Below are positions 46,918 to 56,062 of a DNA stretch of 64,000 nucleotides, piece after piece (position 1 is the stretch's first letter; each line of letters starts with the position of its first letter). Both the position numbers and the translations under genes were made by a program. A model generated the notes under the pieces. It made no database searches and was not told where the DNA came from. It was given only the letters and a program-made list of their open reading frames with translations. Source of the stretch: Parachitinimonas caeni (GTDB taxonomy: Bacteria > Pseudomonadota > Gammaproteobacteria > Burkholderiales > Chitinimonadaceae); assembly GCF_030129945.1 (NCBI RefSeq), contig NZ_JARRAF010000021.1, positions 1 to 64,000 on the forward strand. The letters run 5' to 3'.

Positions 46918-47655
46918 GTGAACGCCATGACCAAGTGCCTGATTGCTGTGCTACTGAGCGGCAGTGTCGTGTTTGCCCATGCCGAAGTCAGATTGGTGGC
47001 GGGAGAAGTGCCACCGTTCGTCTATCGGGACAATGGTGTCGAAAAAGGGGTCGCGTACGATTTATTCAAGGAGATGGCCAAGCGGGTGGGGCATTCTGGC
47101 AAGATCGAGATGGTGCCTTTTGTCCGGGCTATCGAGATGGGTAAAACCGAGCCGAACATGCTGTTGATTCCGATTGGCCGCAATGAGGCCAGAGAGAAGT
47201 CTTATGGCTGGGTGACCGGCTTGGTAGAGGAAGAGTTTTTACTGTTTGCCGCCAGTAATTCCAAGGTGGATATCTCAAGCTTCGAGGCTGCCAAAGATCT
47301 GCGGATCGGTGTCATGCGTGCATCGGTTGGGGAGCGGATCGCCAAAGAGAAGGGCTTGGCCAAGATTGAGGACGTGACGCAGGAAGACGTCAATGCCAAG
47401 AAGCTGGCCGGTGGGCGGATTGATGCCTGGATTGGTGCTCGCAACTCGGTGATGCAGGGGCAGAAGGTGGCTGGTCTGGATCGCAAGCTGTTGCGTAGTG
47501 GTGCAGTCGGCAGCCGCATCAATATTTTCCTGGCGTCATCGTTGAACTTCGATGCTGCTGAGGCCGCCAAGTGGAAAGGGGCGCTGGAAGCTATCAAGAA
47601 AGATGGCACCTATGCCCGGATTTTAAAAAATTACGAATACGATTTGCCGGATTGA
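46918..47655 (+). CDS. periplasmic solute-binding protein, family 3
   Basis: 245 residues. Signal peptide to about 21 (LLSGSVVFAHA). Family 3 binding-protein pattern: PPFVYRDNGVEKGVAYDLF, LRIGVMRASVGERIAKE and AGGRIDAWI. GTG at 46918 is the start because AAGGAG lies seven bases before it; the in-frame ATG at 46927 is too far. It is an orphan, with no linked transporter. It has a paralogue before it and another after the glycerate kinase gene. Candidate ligands are amino acids or polyamines, but nothing here decides. Confidence 0.9.
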   Translation: MNAMTKCLIAVLLSGSVVFAHAEVRLVAGEVPPFVYRDNGVEKGVAYDLFKEMAKRVGHSGKIEMVPFVRAIEMGKTEPNMLLIPIGRNEAREKSYGWVTGLVEEEFLLFAASNSKVDISSFEAAKDLRIGVMRASVGERIAKEKGLAKIEDVTQEDVNAKKLAGGRIDAWIGARNSVMQGQKVAGLDRKLLRSGAVGSRINIFLASSLNFDAAEAAKWKGALEAIKKDGTYARILKNYEYDLPD

Positions 47656-47706
47656 TAGGTGACACCGCGCCTGCCTCCGGCAATGCCAACGAGGGGAATA
47701 CAGGCT

Positions 47707-48846
47707 ATGCGTGTGGTACTGGCGCCAGATTCATTCAAGGGTTCATTGTCGGCGACGGCCGTTTGCCGTGCGATGGCAGAGGGCATTCTGCGGGCTTGGC
47801 CCGCAGCGGAGTTGCTGTGGCGGCCGATGGCAGATGGCGGGGAAGGTACGCTGGAGGCCATTGCTGCTGCCGGGCATGTGGTGTGGCGGCAATCCTGCGT
47901 CAGCGGTTTTGATGGCAAACCGGTCGAAGCCCGCTGGCTGTGGCGGGAGGGAATCGCCATTCTGGAGACGGCCGAAGTAGTGGGTTTGCATCAGGTGGGT
48001 GATCTGCCCTTGGCCGAACGAAGCAGCCGGGGTGTGGGCGAGTTGATTACCGCAGCATTGGATGCAGGCGCCCGGGAAATCTGGCTCGGCTTGGGTGGAA
48101 CAGGGTGTAATGATGGTGGTGCGGGATGCCTGGCTGCGCTGGGCTTGCGTCTGCTCGACGCACACGGCCAGGCTCTGCCGGCAACATTGGCGGGCTTGGC
48201 TCATCTGGCGCGGCTCGACTGGCACCTGCTGGACCCGCGTCTGCAGCATGTACGTCTGGTGTTGATGTCGGACGTGACCAGCCCCCTGTGTGGCCCGCAA
48301 GGCGCGACCTTCGTATTTGGGCCGCAGAAAGGCGCAGATGCTGCCGATCTCGCGACCTTCGATGCGCGATTGGCGCATTGGGCGCAGCAGGTGATGCCGC
48401 ATTCCGGAGCGCCCTGGCATGAATCGGCTGGCGCCGGCGCTGCTGGAGGGTTGGGCTTTGCCCTGTTGACCTTGGGCGGGGAGTATCGCAGCGGCAGTGC
48501 CGCCGTGGCGGCTTTGAATGGTCTGGCTGAGGCGCTGACTGGCGCGCAATGGGTGCTTACGGGCGAAGGCCGGACCGACCAACAGACAACCCTCGGCAAA
48601 GCACCCTGGCGCGTGGCCGAACTGGCCGCCGAGGCCAGGGTACCGGTTACGCTACTTAGTGGTGCAGTAGATCGCCAGGCTCGTACGGTGCTCGCCCAAC
48701 GTTTTGCTGGATATTTCTCTATCTGCAACGGCCCGCAGACGCTTGATCAGGCCCGGTCTGAAGCGGCTGTACTGGTTGCCGATGCAGCCGAGTCGCTGAC
48801 CCGGCTGTTCATGCTTGGCGGCCGCTATCACATGTACTTGTCGTAA
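47707..48846 (+). CDS. glycerate kinase, GarK/GlxK type
   Basis: 379 residues, the normal length. It phosphorylates D-glycerate with ATP. The N-terminus MRVVLAPDSFKGSLSATAVC, then MADGGEGTLEA and GLGGTGCNDGGAGCLAALG mark the family. The frame is open to 47659, but the ATG at 47707 begins with the family start MRVVLAPDS. The last 19 bases overlap the 3' end of the facing binding-protein gene. Confidence 0.94.
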   Translation: MRVVLAPDSFKGSLSATAVCRAMAEGILRAWPAAELLWRPMADGGEGTLEAIAAAGHVVWRQSCVSGFDGKPVEARWLWREGIAILETAEVVGLHQVGDLPLAERSSRGVGELITAALDAGAREIWLGLGGTGCNDGGAGCLAALGLRLLDAHGQALPATLAGLAHLARLDWHLLDPRLQHVRLVLMSDVTSPLCGPQGATFVFGPQKGADAADLATFDARLAHWAQQVMPHSGAPWHESAGAGAAGGLGFALLTLGGEYRSGSAAVAALNGLAEALTGAQWVLTGEGRTDQQTTLGKAPWRVAELAAEARVPVTLLSGAVDRQARTVLAQRFAGYFSICNGPQTLDQARSEAAVLVADAAESLTRLFMLGGRYHMYLS

Positions 48847-49580
48847 AGCTTTTCGTAGGTCTTGTCGGCCTGAATGGCTTTGAGCGCCTTGTCGAACTCT
48901 GCGGCCAGTCCGGCATGGCCCTTGGCTTTGTTGAAGATCAGAAAGGTCGGGGTTGATTTGACCGGCGGCGATAGCGGCATGATGTTGCTGATCTTCAGCT
49001 GGCCTGCGGTATAACGGCCTACGTCCTGATTGGTGAGGATGGCGTCGATACGGCCGCTCGATAGTTTCTGCAGGTTCTGCTCATCCTTGTCGATTTCCTC
49101 TACCTTGATCTGGCCGGATTTCACGGCTTCTTCAAATTCGGGAGGGGCCTTGAAGCCACGCCGCAGACCGACCGATTTGCCTTTCATATCAGCCAGGCTC
49201 TTGTAGGCGATATTGGCATCCTTGCGGGCAAACAGCGTGTAAGCCGTAACGTGCAGCGGTACGGTGGTGAAGTCCATATAAGCTTCACGCTCGGGTGTGC
49301 GGCCATAGGCATAGGCGCATTCCACTTCGCTGCCAGCCCCTTTCTTGATGTCTTCTTCCAGCCTTACCCACGGTAACAGCTTGAAATTGATCTTCACGCC
49401 AATCCGCTTGCCCACCTCGTCGATAGTATCGACATCAATACCCGTGATCTTGCCATCTGCGCTCAACACATAGGGCGCGAAGGTATCGGAATAGCAGGTG
49501 ATTTCCTTGGGTTTGCCAGCAGCCAGAACACTGGTGCTGCAGCAAAGGGCCAGCAGAGAGAGGGCGTAGCGAGCGGTCAT
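48828..49580 (-). CDS. periplasmic solute-binding protein, family 3
   Basis: 250 residues. Signal peptide to about 21 (LLALCCSTSVLAA). Body: KPKEITCYSDTFAPYVLS, KITGIDVDTIDEVGKRIGVK, then YKSLADMKGKSVGLRRGF and SSGRIDAILTNQDVGRY. An AGGAGACCTCGCA stretch before the ATG at 49580 fixes the start, and the longer frame to 49619 is not used. It is the third orphan binding protein in this area and faces glycerate kinase with a 19-bp overlap at the 3' ends. Confidence 0.9.
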   Translation of the reverse strand: MTARYALSLLALCCSTSVLAAGKPKEITCYSDTFAPYVLSADGKITGIDVDTIDEVGKRIGVKINFKLLPWVRLEEDIKKGAGSEVECAYAYGRTPEREAYMDFTTVPLHVTAYTLFARKDANIAYKSLADMKGKSVGLRRGFKAPPEFEEAVKSGQIKVEEIDKDEQNLQKLSSGRIDAILTNQDVGRYTAGQLKISNIMPLSPPVKSTPTFLIFNKAKGHAGLAAEFDKALKAIQADKTYEKLYDKYM

Positions 49581-49680
49581 TGCGAGGTCTCCTGTGCAGT
49601 AAGGGGGTGAACAGCTCACCCGTATTACTCCAGCTTAGAAGCTGCAGGCAAAATTGCTGCCAGCCGTGAGGTAGGGCCAG

Positions 49681-49707
49681 GGGAGTGCCGGTTTTTTCAG
49701 CACTCCC
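49681..49707 (-). terminator. hairpin after the PadR/DUF1700 pair
   Basis: GGGAGTGC (49681) and GCACTCCC (49700) form an eight-bp stem. It lies 18 bp past the stop of the minus-strand gene at 49725. The A-rich loop gives T only inside the loop, so termination strength is uncertain. Confidence 0.55.
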
Positions 49708-49724
49708 TTCGCGCTTCACTGTGC

Positions 49725-50315
49725 TCAGGCGGTGCCTTTGATCAGCTGGAAGTTGAGCCGCGCGTATTTGATCAGCAAGGTGCCAGTCCACTTGCTCAAA
49801 TAGTAGTTGAGGATCGTCCAGGCGCTGCCGACGAATACCAGAATCAGACCGACAAAGGCGGCCGAGTCTTCGCTGGACATATCCAGATCGGGCAGATTGA
49901 TGGTGACCAGCTGATCAAGCCCGGAACCCGGTGCGGCGACCAGCAAGGCCGCTACCCCGGCGATCAGCAGCGCAATCGACGCGACGAATAGCGCAAACAG
50001 CACGGTGATGATTGCCAGCACCGGTCCCAGCAGTATCAGATTGAGAAACCCGAGGCCGACCAAAGCCCCCAGCATGCGGACAAAGTTTCCCCCTGACTTG
50101 CGCTCTTCCCACTGCTTGATGCTGGACTCTGCCCGCAATTCGCGCACCAGATGCCGTGGGTTGCCCAGCGAGCTGGCAATGTCTTCTTCGGTGCGGCCGC
50201 TCGCGATGCCATCGCGGAAATACTCGCAATAGTCAGCCACGATATCTTCGATCTCATGGGGGTCAAGGCCCTTCAGCTCGCCGCGCAAGCTCCTGATGAA
50301 ACTGTCCTGATTCAT
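49725..50315 (-). CDS. DUF1700-type membrane protein
   Basis: 196 residues. N-terminal HAAS-like helical region (about 1-65: FIRSLRGELKGLDPHEIEDIV and YCEYFRDGIASGRTEEDIA) and three to four membrane helices (about 80-196). This is the membrane partner that usually follows a PadR regulator. Its start overlaps the PadR stop by four bases, so the two are coupled. It may respond to envelope state; function unproved. Confidence 0.85.
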   Translation of the reverse strand: MNQDSFIRSLRGELKGLDPHEIEDIVADYCEYFRDGIASGRTEEDIASSLGNPRHLVRELRAESSIKQWEERKSGGNFVRMLGALVGLGFLNLILLGPVLAIITVLFALFVASIALLIAGVAALLVAAPGSGLDQLVTINLPDLDMSSEDSAAFVGLILVFVGSAWTILNYYLSKWTGTLLIKYARLNFQLIKGTA

Positions 50316-50629
50316 GATTTGTTTGCTCCCACGATCTTGTTGACCTCTGCCAGAAAACCAGACCACTCCGACTTCATCGCCTGCAGGGTTTCCAGCCCCT
50401 TGGCCTCCAGCCGGTAATACTTGCGCGGCGGACCTGCATCGGATTCGACCAGATAGGTGCTGACCAGCCCATCATTCTGCAGGCGTCGCATCAGCGGGTA
50501 GATGGTGCCTTCGCTCATTTCCACGCTATCTGCCAGCGTCGAGACAATTTCGTAGGCGTAGCTATCGTGCTGTTCCAGCAGCGCCAGCACGCACATTTCC
50601 AGCACGCCCTTTTTCAACTGAGTTTTCAC
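50312..50629 (-). CDS. PadR-family transcriptional regulator
   Basis: 105 residues, a short PadR protein (winged helix only). KKGVLEMCVLALLEQHDSYA and EGTIYPLMRRLQNDGL are the family blocks. The start is GTG at 50629, with GGGAGG nine bases before it. It lies before the DUF1700 gene and should control it. Upstream is 205 bp containing an AT-rich stretch near 50730. Confidence 0.92.
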   Translation of the reverse strand: MKTQLKKGVLEMCVLALLEQHDSYAYEIVSTLADSVEMSEGTIYPLMRRLQNDGLVSTYLVESDAGPPRKYYRLEAKGLETLQAMKSEWSGFLAEVNKIVGANKS

Positions 50630-50791
50630 CTGGCAGACCCTCCCGCTTGATCAGGACTCCAGTGTATAGACAGGTACTTTGCTATGCAAGGTACCTTCTT
50701 ATGAATTGAACTGGCAGGAGCTATTGATGCTGCGAAGTAGGTATTTGATTTTTAATAAATGTTTGACTGTTGATTACAGGGGTATCTTTTT

Positions 50792-50845
50792 GATCAGGCC
50801 CAAATCCGGCGAAACGCGATCCGAAAATAAAACGTCAACAGAGCC
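50792..50845 (+). repeat. partial MITE-like element at the alaX stop
   Basis: CAGGCCCAAATCCGGCGAAA then the right terminal repeat ending AAAACGTCAACAGAGCC. It is the right arm without the rest. Flank is CA rather than TA. On the minus strand it encodes the last three residues (GLC) and the TGA stop of the gene at 50835. Confidence 0.75.
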
Positions 50846-51494
50846 CAATATCGTGATTGAGGCTGACTTCAATGCGCTCTTTGCCCTTGCCGACGTTACG
50901 GCGCTTGAGTGAGAGCGGGCCGATTTCGGCTGTGCTGCGCACATGGGTTCCGCCGCACGGGACGCGTGCGAGCCCGGTGATTTCCCAATAACGGCGACCG
51001 GTTGCTTCGTCGCTGAAGCCCGTACGGATCGGGTGGTCGGCTGCGACGATGGCTGCGATGGCAGCGCTGAGTTCGGGAAACAATGCGCTGACATTCTCGT
51101 GCCAGGCAAAGTCGATGCGGGCTTTGTCTTCAGCAATATGCGCGCCGATTTTTTCAACGCCGGGTAGCCGTTGGCAGATCAATTCCAATACCAGCTCGGC
51201 AGCGAAATGCAGTCGCATCAAGCGATAACGGCGCGGCCAGTCGATTTCCACCTCAACCCGCTGGCCGGTTTGCAGGCCATGGGGCATCGGAAGGGTATAA
51301 ACAATGCTGCCATTTTCCTGCTTGCGGGCAGACTCGACTGTCAGCCCGGCAATACGGCCGGTATCGCTTTCCTGGCCGCCTGAAAAGGCAAAAAAGATGG
51401 TGCGGTCGAGCACAAGGTCGGCTCCGTCAACCGCAATGACTTGGGCGGTCAAGCGGGTTAAGTAGGGGTCTTGCCAGAAAATGCGCTCAGTCAT
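50835..51494 (-). CDS. AlaX-like alanyl-tRNA editing protein
   Basis: 219 residues, without the catalytic and anticodon parts of AlaRS. It should hydrolyse misacylated tRNA-Ala. The zinc-binding elements are only partly standard: the CGGTH motif (C180, H184) is present, but the HxxxH motif reads LHFAAE (H96, E100), so one His is Glu. The same HFAAE wording occurs in a known subset of the family, as I recall. The last three codons and stop come from the repeat. Start at 51494 (MTERIFWQDP) fits the family; the frame opens to 51578. Confidence 0.82.
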   Translation of the reverse strand: MTERIFWQDPYLTRLTAQVIAVDGADLVLDRTIFFAFSGGQESDTGRIAGLTVESARKQENGSIVYTLPMPHGLQTGQRVEVEIDWPRRYRLMRLHFAAELVLELICQRLPGVEKIGAHIAEDKARIDFAWHENVSALFPELSAAIAAIVAADHPIRTGFSDEATGRRYWEITGLARVPCGGTHVRSTAEIGPLSLKRRNVGKGKERIEVSLNHDIGLC

Positions 51495-51603
51495 GGCTTG
51501 GCGAAAGGCGTTTGGGATGAGCTGGCAGTATGCACTCGCCTGGCGCATCCAGCGCAAGCGGTTGACTAAAAGCCCCATCTGGCGGGGCGGTGATCAAACC
51601 GGT

Positions 51604-52719
51604 TCAGCCGTAGATATTCTCGGCAAAGCAATGCTGGATATGCTCGATTTCATCCTGGCAGCTTAGCAGGGCATGGATGCAACGGGGGTCGAAGAGCCGG
51701 CCGGACTGCTGTTGCAGCCAGTCAAAAGCTTGCTCATTGGGCCAAGCCTGCTTGTAGGGGCGTTGGCTGGTGAGAGCATCGAAGACATCGGCAACGGTCA
51801 CGATGCGCGATTCCAGCGGGATGTTGTCACCAGCGAGCCCGTCCGGGTAGCCGCTACCATCGAAAAGCTCGTGGTGATGCAGGATGATATTGCGCAGCAG
51901 GTGGATCTGACCGACACCTGCCAGGCCGAAGTTCTCCAGAATCTGCTCGACCAGTGTCAGCCCGGCACGGGCGTGCTCGCGCATGATGACTTGTTCTTCG
52001 GCGTTGAGGGGGCCGGGTTTGAGCAGAACCTGGTCGGGGATGGTGATCTTGCCCAGATCATGCAGGGGAGCAAATAGATAGACATGCTCGACAAAACTAT
52101 CGTCCTGGCCGAACGCTGCGCCGATCTGCTGGGCGATCAGTCGGGCATAGCGCGACATGCGTTCCAGATGGTTGCCGGTTTCCGGATCGCGCGCCCGGGC
52201 CATGTTCATGGCGGATTTGAGCGTTGCCAGCAAGGTACGGACATTCGCGTGTTCGTTGTAGACGAGCAGGCTGGCAAAGTGCGCCAGCATGTCCAGCTCG
52301 GCCAGCAGCGCGCCTTGAAACAAGCCGGGCGTGCATGAATTGAAGAACACAAAGCCAAAGAACTGGCCGTTCACGCACATTGGCACCGTGTAGCTGGCAC
52401 GATAACCAACGGCCAGCAGGGCCTGGACGTGACGCTTGTTGCTGTCTTCGAGCACCGAGAAATCGTTGATGACCCGCGGGGACTGGCTGGTGGCAACGGC
52501 TTGCAACCACGTCGTGTCCCTTAGCCGGGCATGGTAGAACGGCAAAGGATTGGCTTCCCTTTCGATCGCTACAAAGGTCTTCACCCAATCGCTGCCGGGG
52601 TCATAGAGCGCAATGGCGAGTCGCTCAACCGCCGGATACTTCTTCTGCATGGCGTGCAGCAGATAGTGCAGCTTGGCAGACAAGGGACCGGGCTCTTGCA
52701 GCTCATGCAAGCCAGACAT
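51604..52719 (-). CDS. GAF/HD-GYP domain protein
   Basis: 371 residues. A GAF-like sensor (about 15-155) is joined to an HD-GYP domain (about 160-360). HDLGK (H220, D221) and the HHHELFDGSGYPDG stretch (from H281) give the metal-binding HD and GYP motifs of a c-di-GMP phosphodiesterase. Activity is predicted from intact motifs. It has no membrane segment, so it should act in the cytoplasm on an unknown signal. No partner diguanylate cyclase is nearby. Confidence 0.93.
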   Translation of the reverse strand: MSGLHELQEPGPLSAKLHYLLHAMQKKYPAVERLAIALYDPGSDWVKTFVAIEREANPLPFYHARLRDTTWLQAVATSQSPRVINDFSVLEDSNKRHVQALLAVGYRASYTVPMCVNGQFFGFVFFNSCTPGLFQGALLAELDMLAHFASLLVYNEHANVRTLLATLKSAMNMARARDPETGNHLERMSRYARLIAQQIGAAFGQDDSFVEHVYLFAPLHDLGKITIPDQVLLKPGPLNAEEQVIMREHARAGLTLVEQILENFGLAGVGQIHLLRNIILHHHELFDGSGYPDGLAGDNIPLESRIVTVADVFDALTSQRPYKQAWPNEQAFDWLQQQSGRLFDPRCIHALLSCQDEIEHIQHCFAENIYG

Positions 52720-52915
52720 GGGCTCTCCTCTCAGCGTTGCGCGCTACCCATGACATCGCCTGCAAGGGGGGATGGGATCGTGCCGCATCAGGCGGATACG
52801 CCGACGTCCGCATCGCGCAAGGGTCAGGTGTGACGCACTCTTTTATTTATATGCGATGAAAACCGGGTGAACCAGCTTGCCGTGTTACGGCGGGCAATCC
52901 GAGGGGGCGGGGCGT

Positions 52916-53239
52916 TTACACCAGAAACAGCCAGCGCCAGCCGAAGTAGATCAGCATGCCACCGCCAATGGCGGCCAGCAGGTGACGGGTGCGCCAGACG
53001 ATGAGGGCACTGGCCAGCGAACCAATGATGGCGGGATTGCGCCAGCTGAGCTGCCAGTGGCTACCATCGGGCAGCAGGACAGTGGGCACGATGATCGCAG
53101 TCAGCACCGCCACGGGCACATAGCGCAAAGCGGCCTGCAGCGCCGGCGGAAACACCAGTCTGCCGCCGAAGGCATATGGCAGGTAGCGAATGGCGAAGGT
53201 CAACACCGCCATGCCAACAATGGTCAGGAATTCGGTCAT
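52916..53239 (-). CDS. azlD: AzlD-family branched-chain amino acid transport protein
   Basis: 107 residues with three to four membrane helices. [20 protein letters not shown] and [20 protein letters not shown] fit AzlD. It overlaps azlC by four bases (ATGA) and acts with it as a two-part exporter. AzlCD/BrnFE systems export branched-chain amino acids or analogues. It is last in the aguB-aguA-azlC-azlD series. Confidence 0.9.
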   Translation of the reverse strand: MTEFLTIVGMAVLTFAIRYLPYAFGGRLVFPPALQAALRYVPVAVLTAIIVPTVLLPDGSHWQLSWRNPAIIGSLASALIVWRTRHLLAAIGGGMLIYFGWRWLFLV

Positions 53240-53970
53240 CCGGCATGGTCCTGTCTGGGGGTTTGCCGGCTTTCACACCAGACGCCTGTGACGACGCCGG
53301 CCAGGGCGGCCAGCATCAAACCGAGTTTGTAAGGAAGCCCGTGCGCGGCAAGGGCAACGACGGCGGCTGCCAGGGCAGCCCAGCGCATGGCAGGAGTCTT
53401 CAGCATGGGTACGACGATGCCGACAAAGGTGGCGACCATCGCAAAATCCAGCCCCAGATTTTCCAGCCCCTTCACCGACTGACCCAGAATCAGACCGGCG
53501 GCCGTCCAGAGCTGCCAGTTGCTGTACATGGCCAGCACAGAACCCAGGTAATACCAATGCTTGTAAGGGGAGGGATCGTGGCTGTTGTAGCGATGCTGGA
53601 CTACCGCGAAGGTCTCGTCGGTCAGGCCGAACGCCAGAGGCAGCCGCCAGCGCTGTGACAGCTTGCCCACATGCGGCAGCAAGGTTACCGAATACAAGGC
53701 GTGCCGCAGATTGACGATGAGCGTGGTGAGCCAGATCACCCCCAGTGCGGCATGACCCTTGAACAAGGTCAGAGCAATGAACTGCGAGGAGCCGGCAAAG
53801 ACCAAGGCCGACATGGCCAAGGCACCCAGCGTCGAGACACCAGACTGTTCGGCCAGCGCACCAAAGATCATGCCGAACGGTGCGGCGCCGATCAGCATGG
53901 GCAGCGAATCACGGGCTCCTGCCAGAAATTCGCTGCGGCGGCTTGCCTGCAGGCTGGTGTGGTCACTCAT
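53236..53970 (-). CDS. azlC: AzlC-family branched-chain amino acid transport protein
   Basis: 244 residues with about six to seven membrane helices. [20 protein letters not shown] and [13 protein letters not shown] near the N-terminus are AzlC marks. The start overlaps the aguA stop by four bases and its stop overlaps the azlD start. The coupling to the agmatine genes is unusual and may mean that the substrate is not a branched-chain amino acid; this is inference. Confidence 0.92.
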   Translation of the reverse strand: MSDHTSLQASRRSEFLAGARDSLPMLIGAAPFGMIFGALAEQSGVSTLGALAMSALVFAGSSQFIALTLFKGHAALGVIWLTTLIVNLRHALYSVTLLPHVGKLSQRWRLPLAFGLTDETFAVVQHRYNSHDPSPYKHWYYLGSVLAMYSNWQLWTAAGLILGQSVKGLENLGLDFAMVATFVGIVVPMLKTPAMRWAALAAAVVALAAHGLPYKLGLMLAALAGVVTGVWCESRQTPRQDHAG

Positions 53971-55019
53971 AGCTTGGCCAGAGGGCCGGCGGGTTGCTGC
54001 TGCGTGATGCAGTGGATGCCACCCCCCCCACCGAAAATCTCGGCAACAGGCAGGGTGATGACCTTGCGCTGCGGAAACAGCTCGCGAATCACGCCGACAG
54101 CTTCGTCATCAGACGGGTCACCGAACACCGGCATCACGATGCCGCCATTGGCGGGGTAGAAGTTGACGTAGGACAGCGAGACGTAATGGTTCTTGGCATC
54201 TGCCAGATGGCGGGGTGCCGGCTCGGGCAGGGTGACAACCTGATAAGGTTTGCCCTCTACGTCACGCGCCGCCGCCAGCCGACGCTGGTTGTCCTGCCAG
54301 GCGGCGTAATTGGGGCGGAACGGGTCGTCGCAACGCTGGGCCAGAATCGTGGTCTCGTTGACGAAGCAGGCGATGTCATCGACGTGGCCATCGGTGTGGT
54401 CATCAAACAGACCATTACCCAACCAGATGATATTGCGCACGCCCAGATAGCTGCACAACATTTGCTCGATCTGCTCGCGGCTCAGGCGTGGGTTGCGGTT
54501 AGGGTGCAGTAGACATTGCGCGGTGGTCAGCAGGCTGCCGCGACCATCGACATGGAACGCACCGCCTTCCAGTACCAGCGGCGCTTCAAACCGGCTGGCA
54601 CCGATGGCGTCCAGCATGCGGCCCGCGACGGCGGCATCGTTTTCAAAATCGGGGAACAGGCCGCCCCAGCAGTTGAAAATCCAGTCCACGCCAGCGACTT
54701 CGCCTTTGGCATTGGTGACGAAGGTCGGGCCTTGGTCGCGCATCCACGAGTCGTCGATCGGCAGCTCCATGACTTCGATATTGCTCCCGCAGAGCGAACG
54801 CGCCAGCGTGGCATCTTCGGGGCGGGCCACCATGCAGACAGCTTCGAACTCATTGATGGCTTGCGCCACTTTGGCATAGGCCACTCGGGCGCGGGTCAGC
54901 TCGGCCTCCCCTCCCCACAGCTCTTCCCGGCAGGGAAACGCCAGCCAGCAGCGCTCGTGGGCGGTCCACTCGGCAGGCATGGAAAAGCCAAGGCTGGCCG
55001 GGGTAATGGGACTCAACAT
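53967..55019 (-). CDS. aguA: agmatine deiminase
   Basis: 350 residues. It hydrolyses agmatine to N-carbamoylputrescine. Family marks: [47 protein letters not shown] and the catalytic Cys in GGGGGIHC (C337). GGAG six bases before the ATG at 55019 decides the start; upstream ATGs at 55034 and 55145 lack ribosome sites. aguB lies upstream, with a 97-bp gap, and its product is the next enzyme in the path. Confidence 0.95.
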   Translation of the reverse strand: MLSPITPASLGFSMPAEWTAHERCWLAFPCREELWGGEAELTRARVAYAKVAQAINEFEAVCMVARPEDATLARSLCGSNIEVMELPIDDSWMRDQGPTFVTNAKGEVAGVDWIFNCWGGLFPDFENDAAVAGRMLDAIGASRFEAPLVLEGGAFHVDGRGSLLTTAQCLLHPNRNPRLSREQIEQMLCSYLGVRNIIWLGNGLFDDHTDGHVDDIACFVNETTILAQRCDDPFRPNYAAWQDNQRRLAAARDVEGKPYQVVTLPEPAPRHLADAKNHYVSLSYVNFYPANGGIVMPVFGDPSDDEAVGVIRELFPQRKVITLPVAEIFGGGGGIHCITQQQPAGPLAKL

Positions 55020-55116
55020 GGAAATCTCCGTCATCAATGCAGGCAAGGATATTTTTGGGCTGGCGCCCAATTCATTCAAGTAACTGGCCGACCAAAGTTG
55101 GCGGCCAGGTATCGGC

Positions 55117-56004
55117 TTAACTGGCGGCGTGCGGGTGGCTGCCATCCAGGGTCAGAATAGGCCAGTACAGATCTGGCCGGCGGTCGCGGAACACGCCCCA
55201 GGATTGGCGCACCTTGCGGATCGCATCCAGATCAAAGGTATGGGTCAGGATGGTTTCGTCGGTACGGTTGGCTTGCTGCACCAGTGCGCCGGTATGGTCG
55301 GCGATGAAAGAGCTGCCGTAATACGTCTGGGCAAAGTTCTGGCCCTGTTCGGTACCGATCCGGTTGCTGGCGATCAGCGGCATGACGTTGGCGGCGGCAT
55401 GGCCTTGCATGGTGCGGGTCCAGTGGGCGGCCGAATCCAGGCTGGCGTCTTGGGGCTCAGACCCGATTGCAGTGGGGTACAGCAGGATTTCGGCGCCCAT
55501 CAAGGCCATGCAGCGGGCGGTTTCCGGGAACCACTGGTCCCAGCAGATGCCGACGCCGATGATGCCAAAGCGGGTAGACCAAACTTTGAAACCGGTGTCG
55601 CCGGGGCTGAAGTAGAACTTTTCGCTGTAGCCGGGGCCGTCAGGAATATGCGACTTGCGATAGACCCCGAGAATCGAACCGTCAGCATCAATCATGGCCA
55701 CCGAGTTGTAGAACACGCGACCGGCCTGCTCGAAGAAACTGACCGGCAATACTACCTGCAGCTCTTGTGCCAGGCGGGCGAAGCGGGCGATGGTCGGGTT
55801 GCCTTCGAGTGGGCGGGCGTGCTCGAAGTGGCCGGCAAACTGCTCGGTACAGAAATAGGGCAGCTCGAACAGCTCCTGGATCAGGATCACATTCGCACCG
55901 CGCTTGGCGGCTTCCCGTACCAGGCGCTCCGCGCGCTGGATATTGAGTTCGCGATCCCAGTCGCCTGCTGTCATCTGGGTGGCCGCTACGGTTACTTGAC
56001 GCAT
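55117..56004 (-). CDS. aguB: N-carbamoylputrescine amidase
   Basis: 295 residues of the nitrilase superfamily. It converts N-carbamoylputrescine to putrescine, carbon dioxide and ammonia. The catalytic triad is E44 (LIQELFE), K117 (YRKSHIPD) and C154 (GVGICWDQWFPE). A CCAGGAGACACC sequence before the ATG at 56004 gives the start; the frame is open to 56106. It is 58 bp downstream of dnaB on the same strand and may be partly co-transcribed. aguA follows. Confidence 0.95.
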   Translation of the reverse strand: MRQVTVAATQMTAGDWDRELNIQRAERLVREAAKRGANVILIQELFELPYFCTEQFAGHFEHARPLEGNPTIARFARLAQELQVVLPVSFFEQAGRVFYNSVAMIDADGSILGVYRKSHIPDGPGYSEKFYFSPGDTGFKVWSTRFGIIGVGICWDQWFPETARCMALMGAEILLYPTAIGSEPQDASLDSAAHWTRTMQGHAAANVMPLIASNRIGTEQGQNFAQTYYGSSFIADHTGALVQQANRTDETILTHTFDLDAIRKVRQSWGVFRDRRPDLYWPILTLDGSHPHAAS

Positions 56005-56062
56005 GGTGGTGTCTCCTGGAAATGAAATCAGAATTCCGCAAAGAAAATGGGGGCTGGCGGGT

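Noticed and set aside
50679-50912. 77-codon plus-strand frame upstream of the alaX end
   Set aside because: It reads into the repeat copy at 50792-50845 and then into the reverse of alaX; no coding signal of its own.
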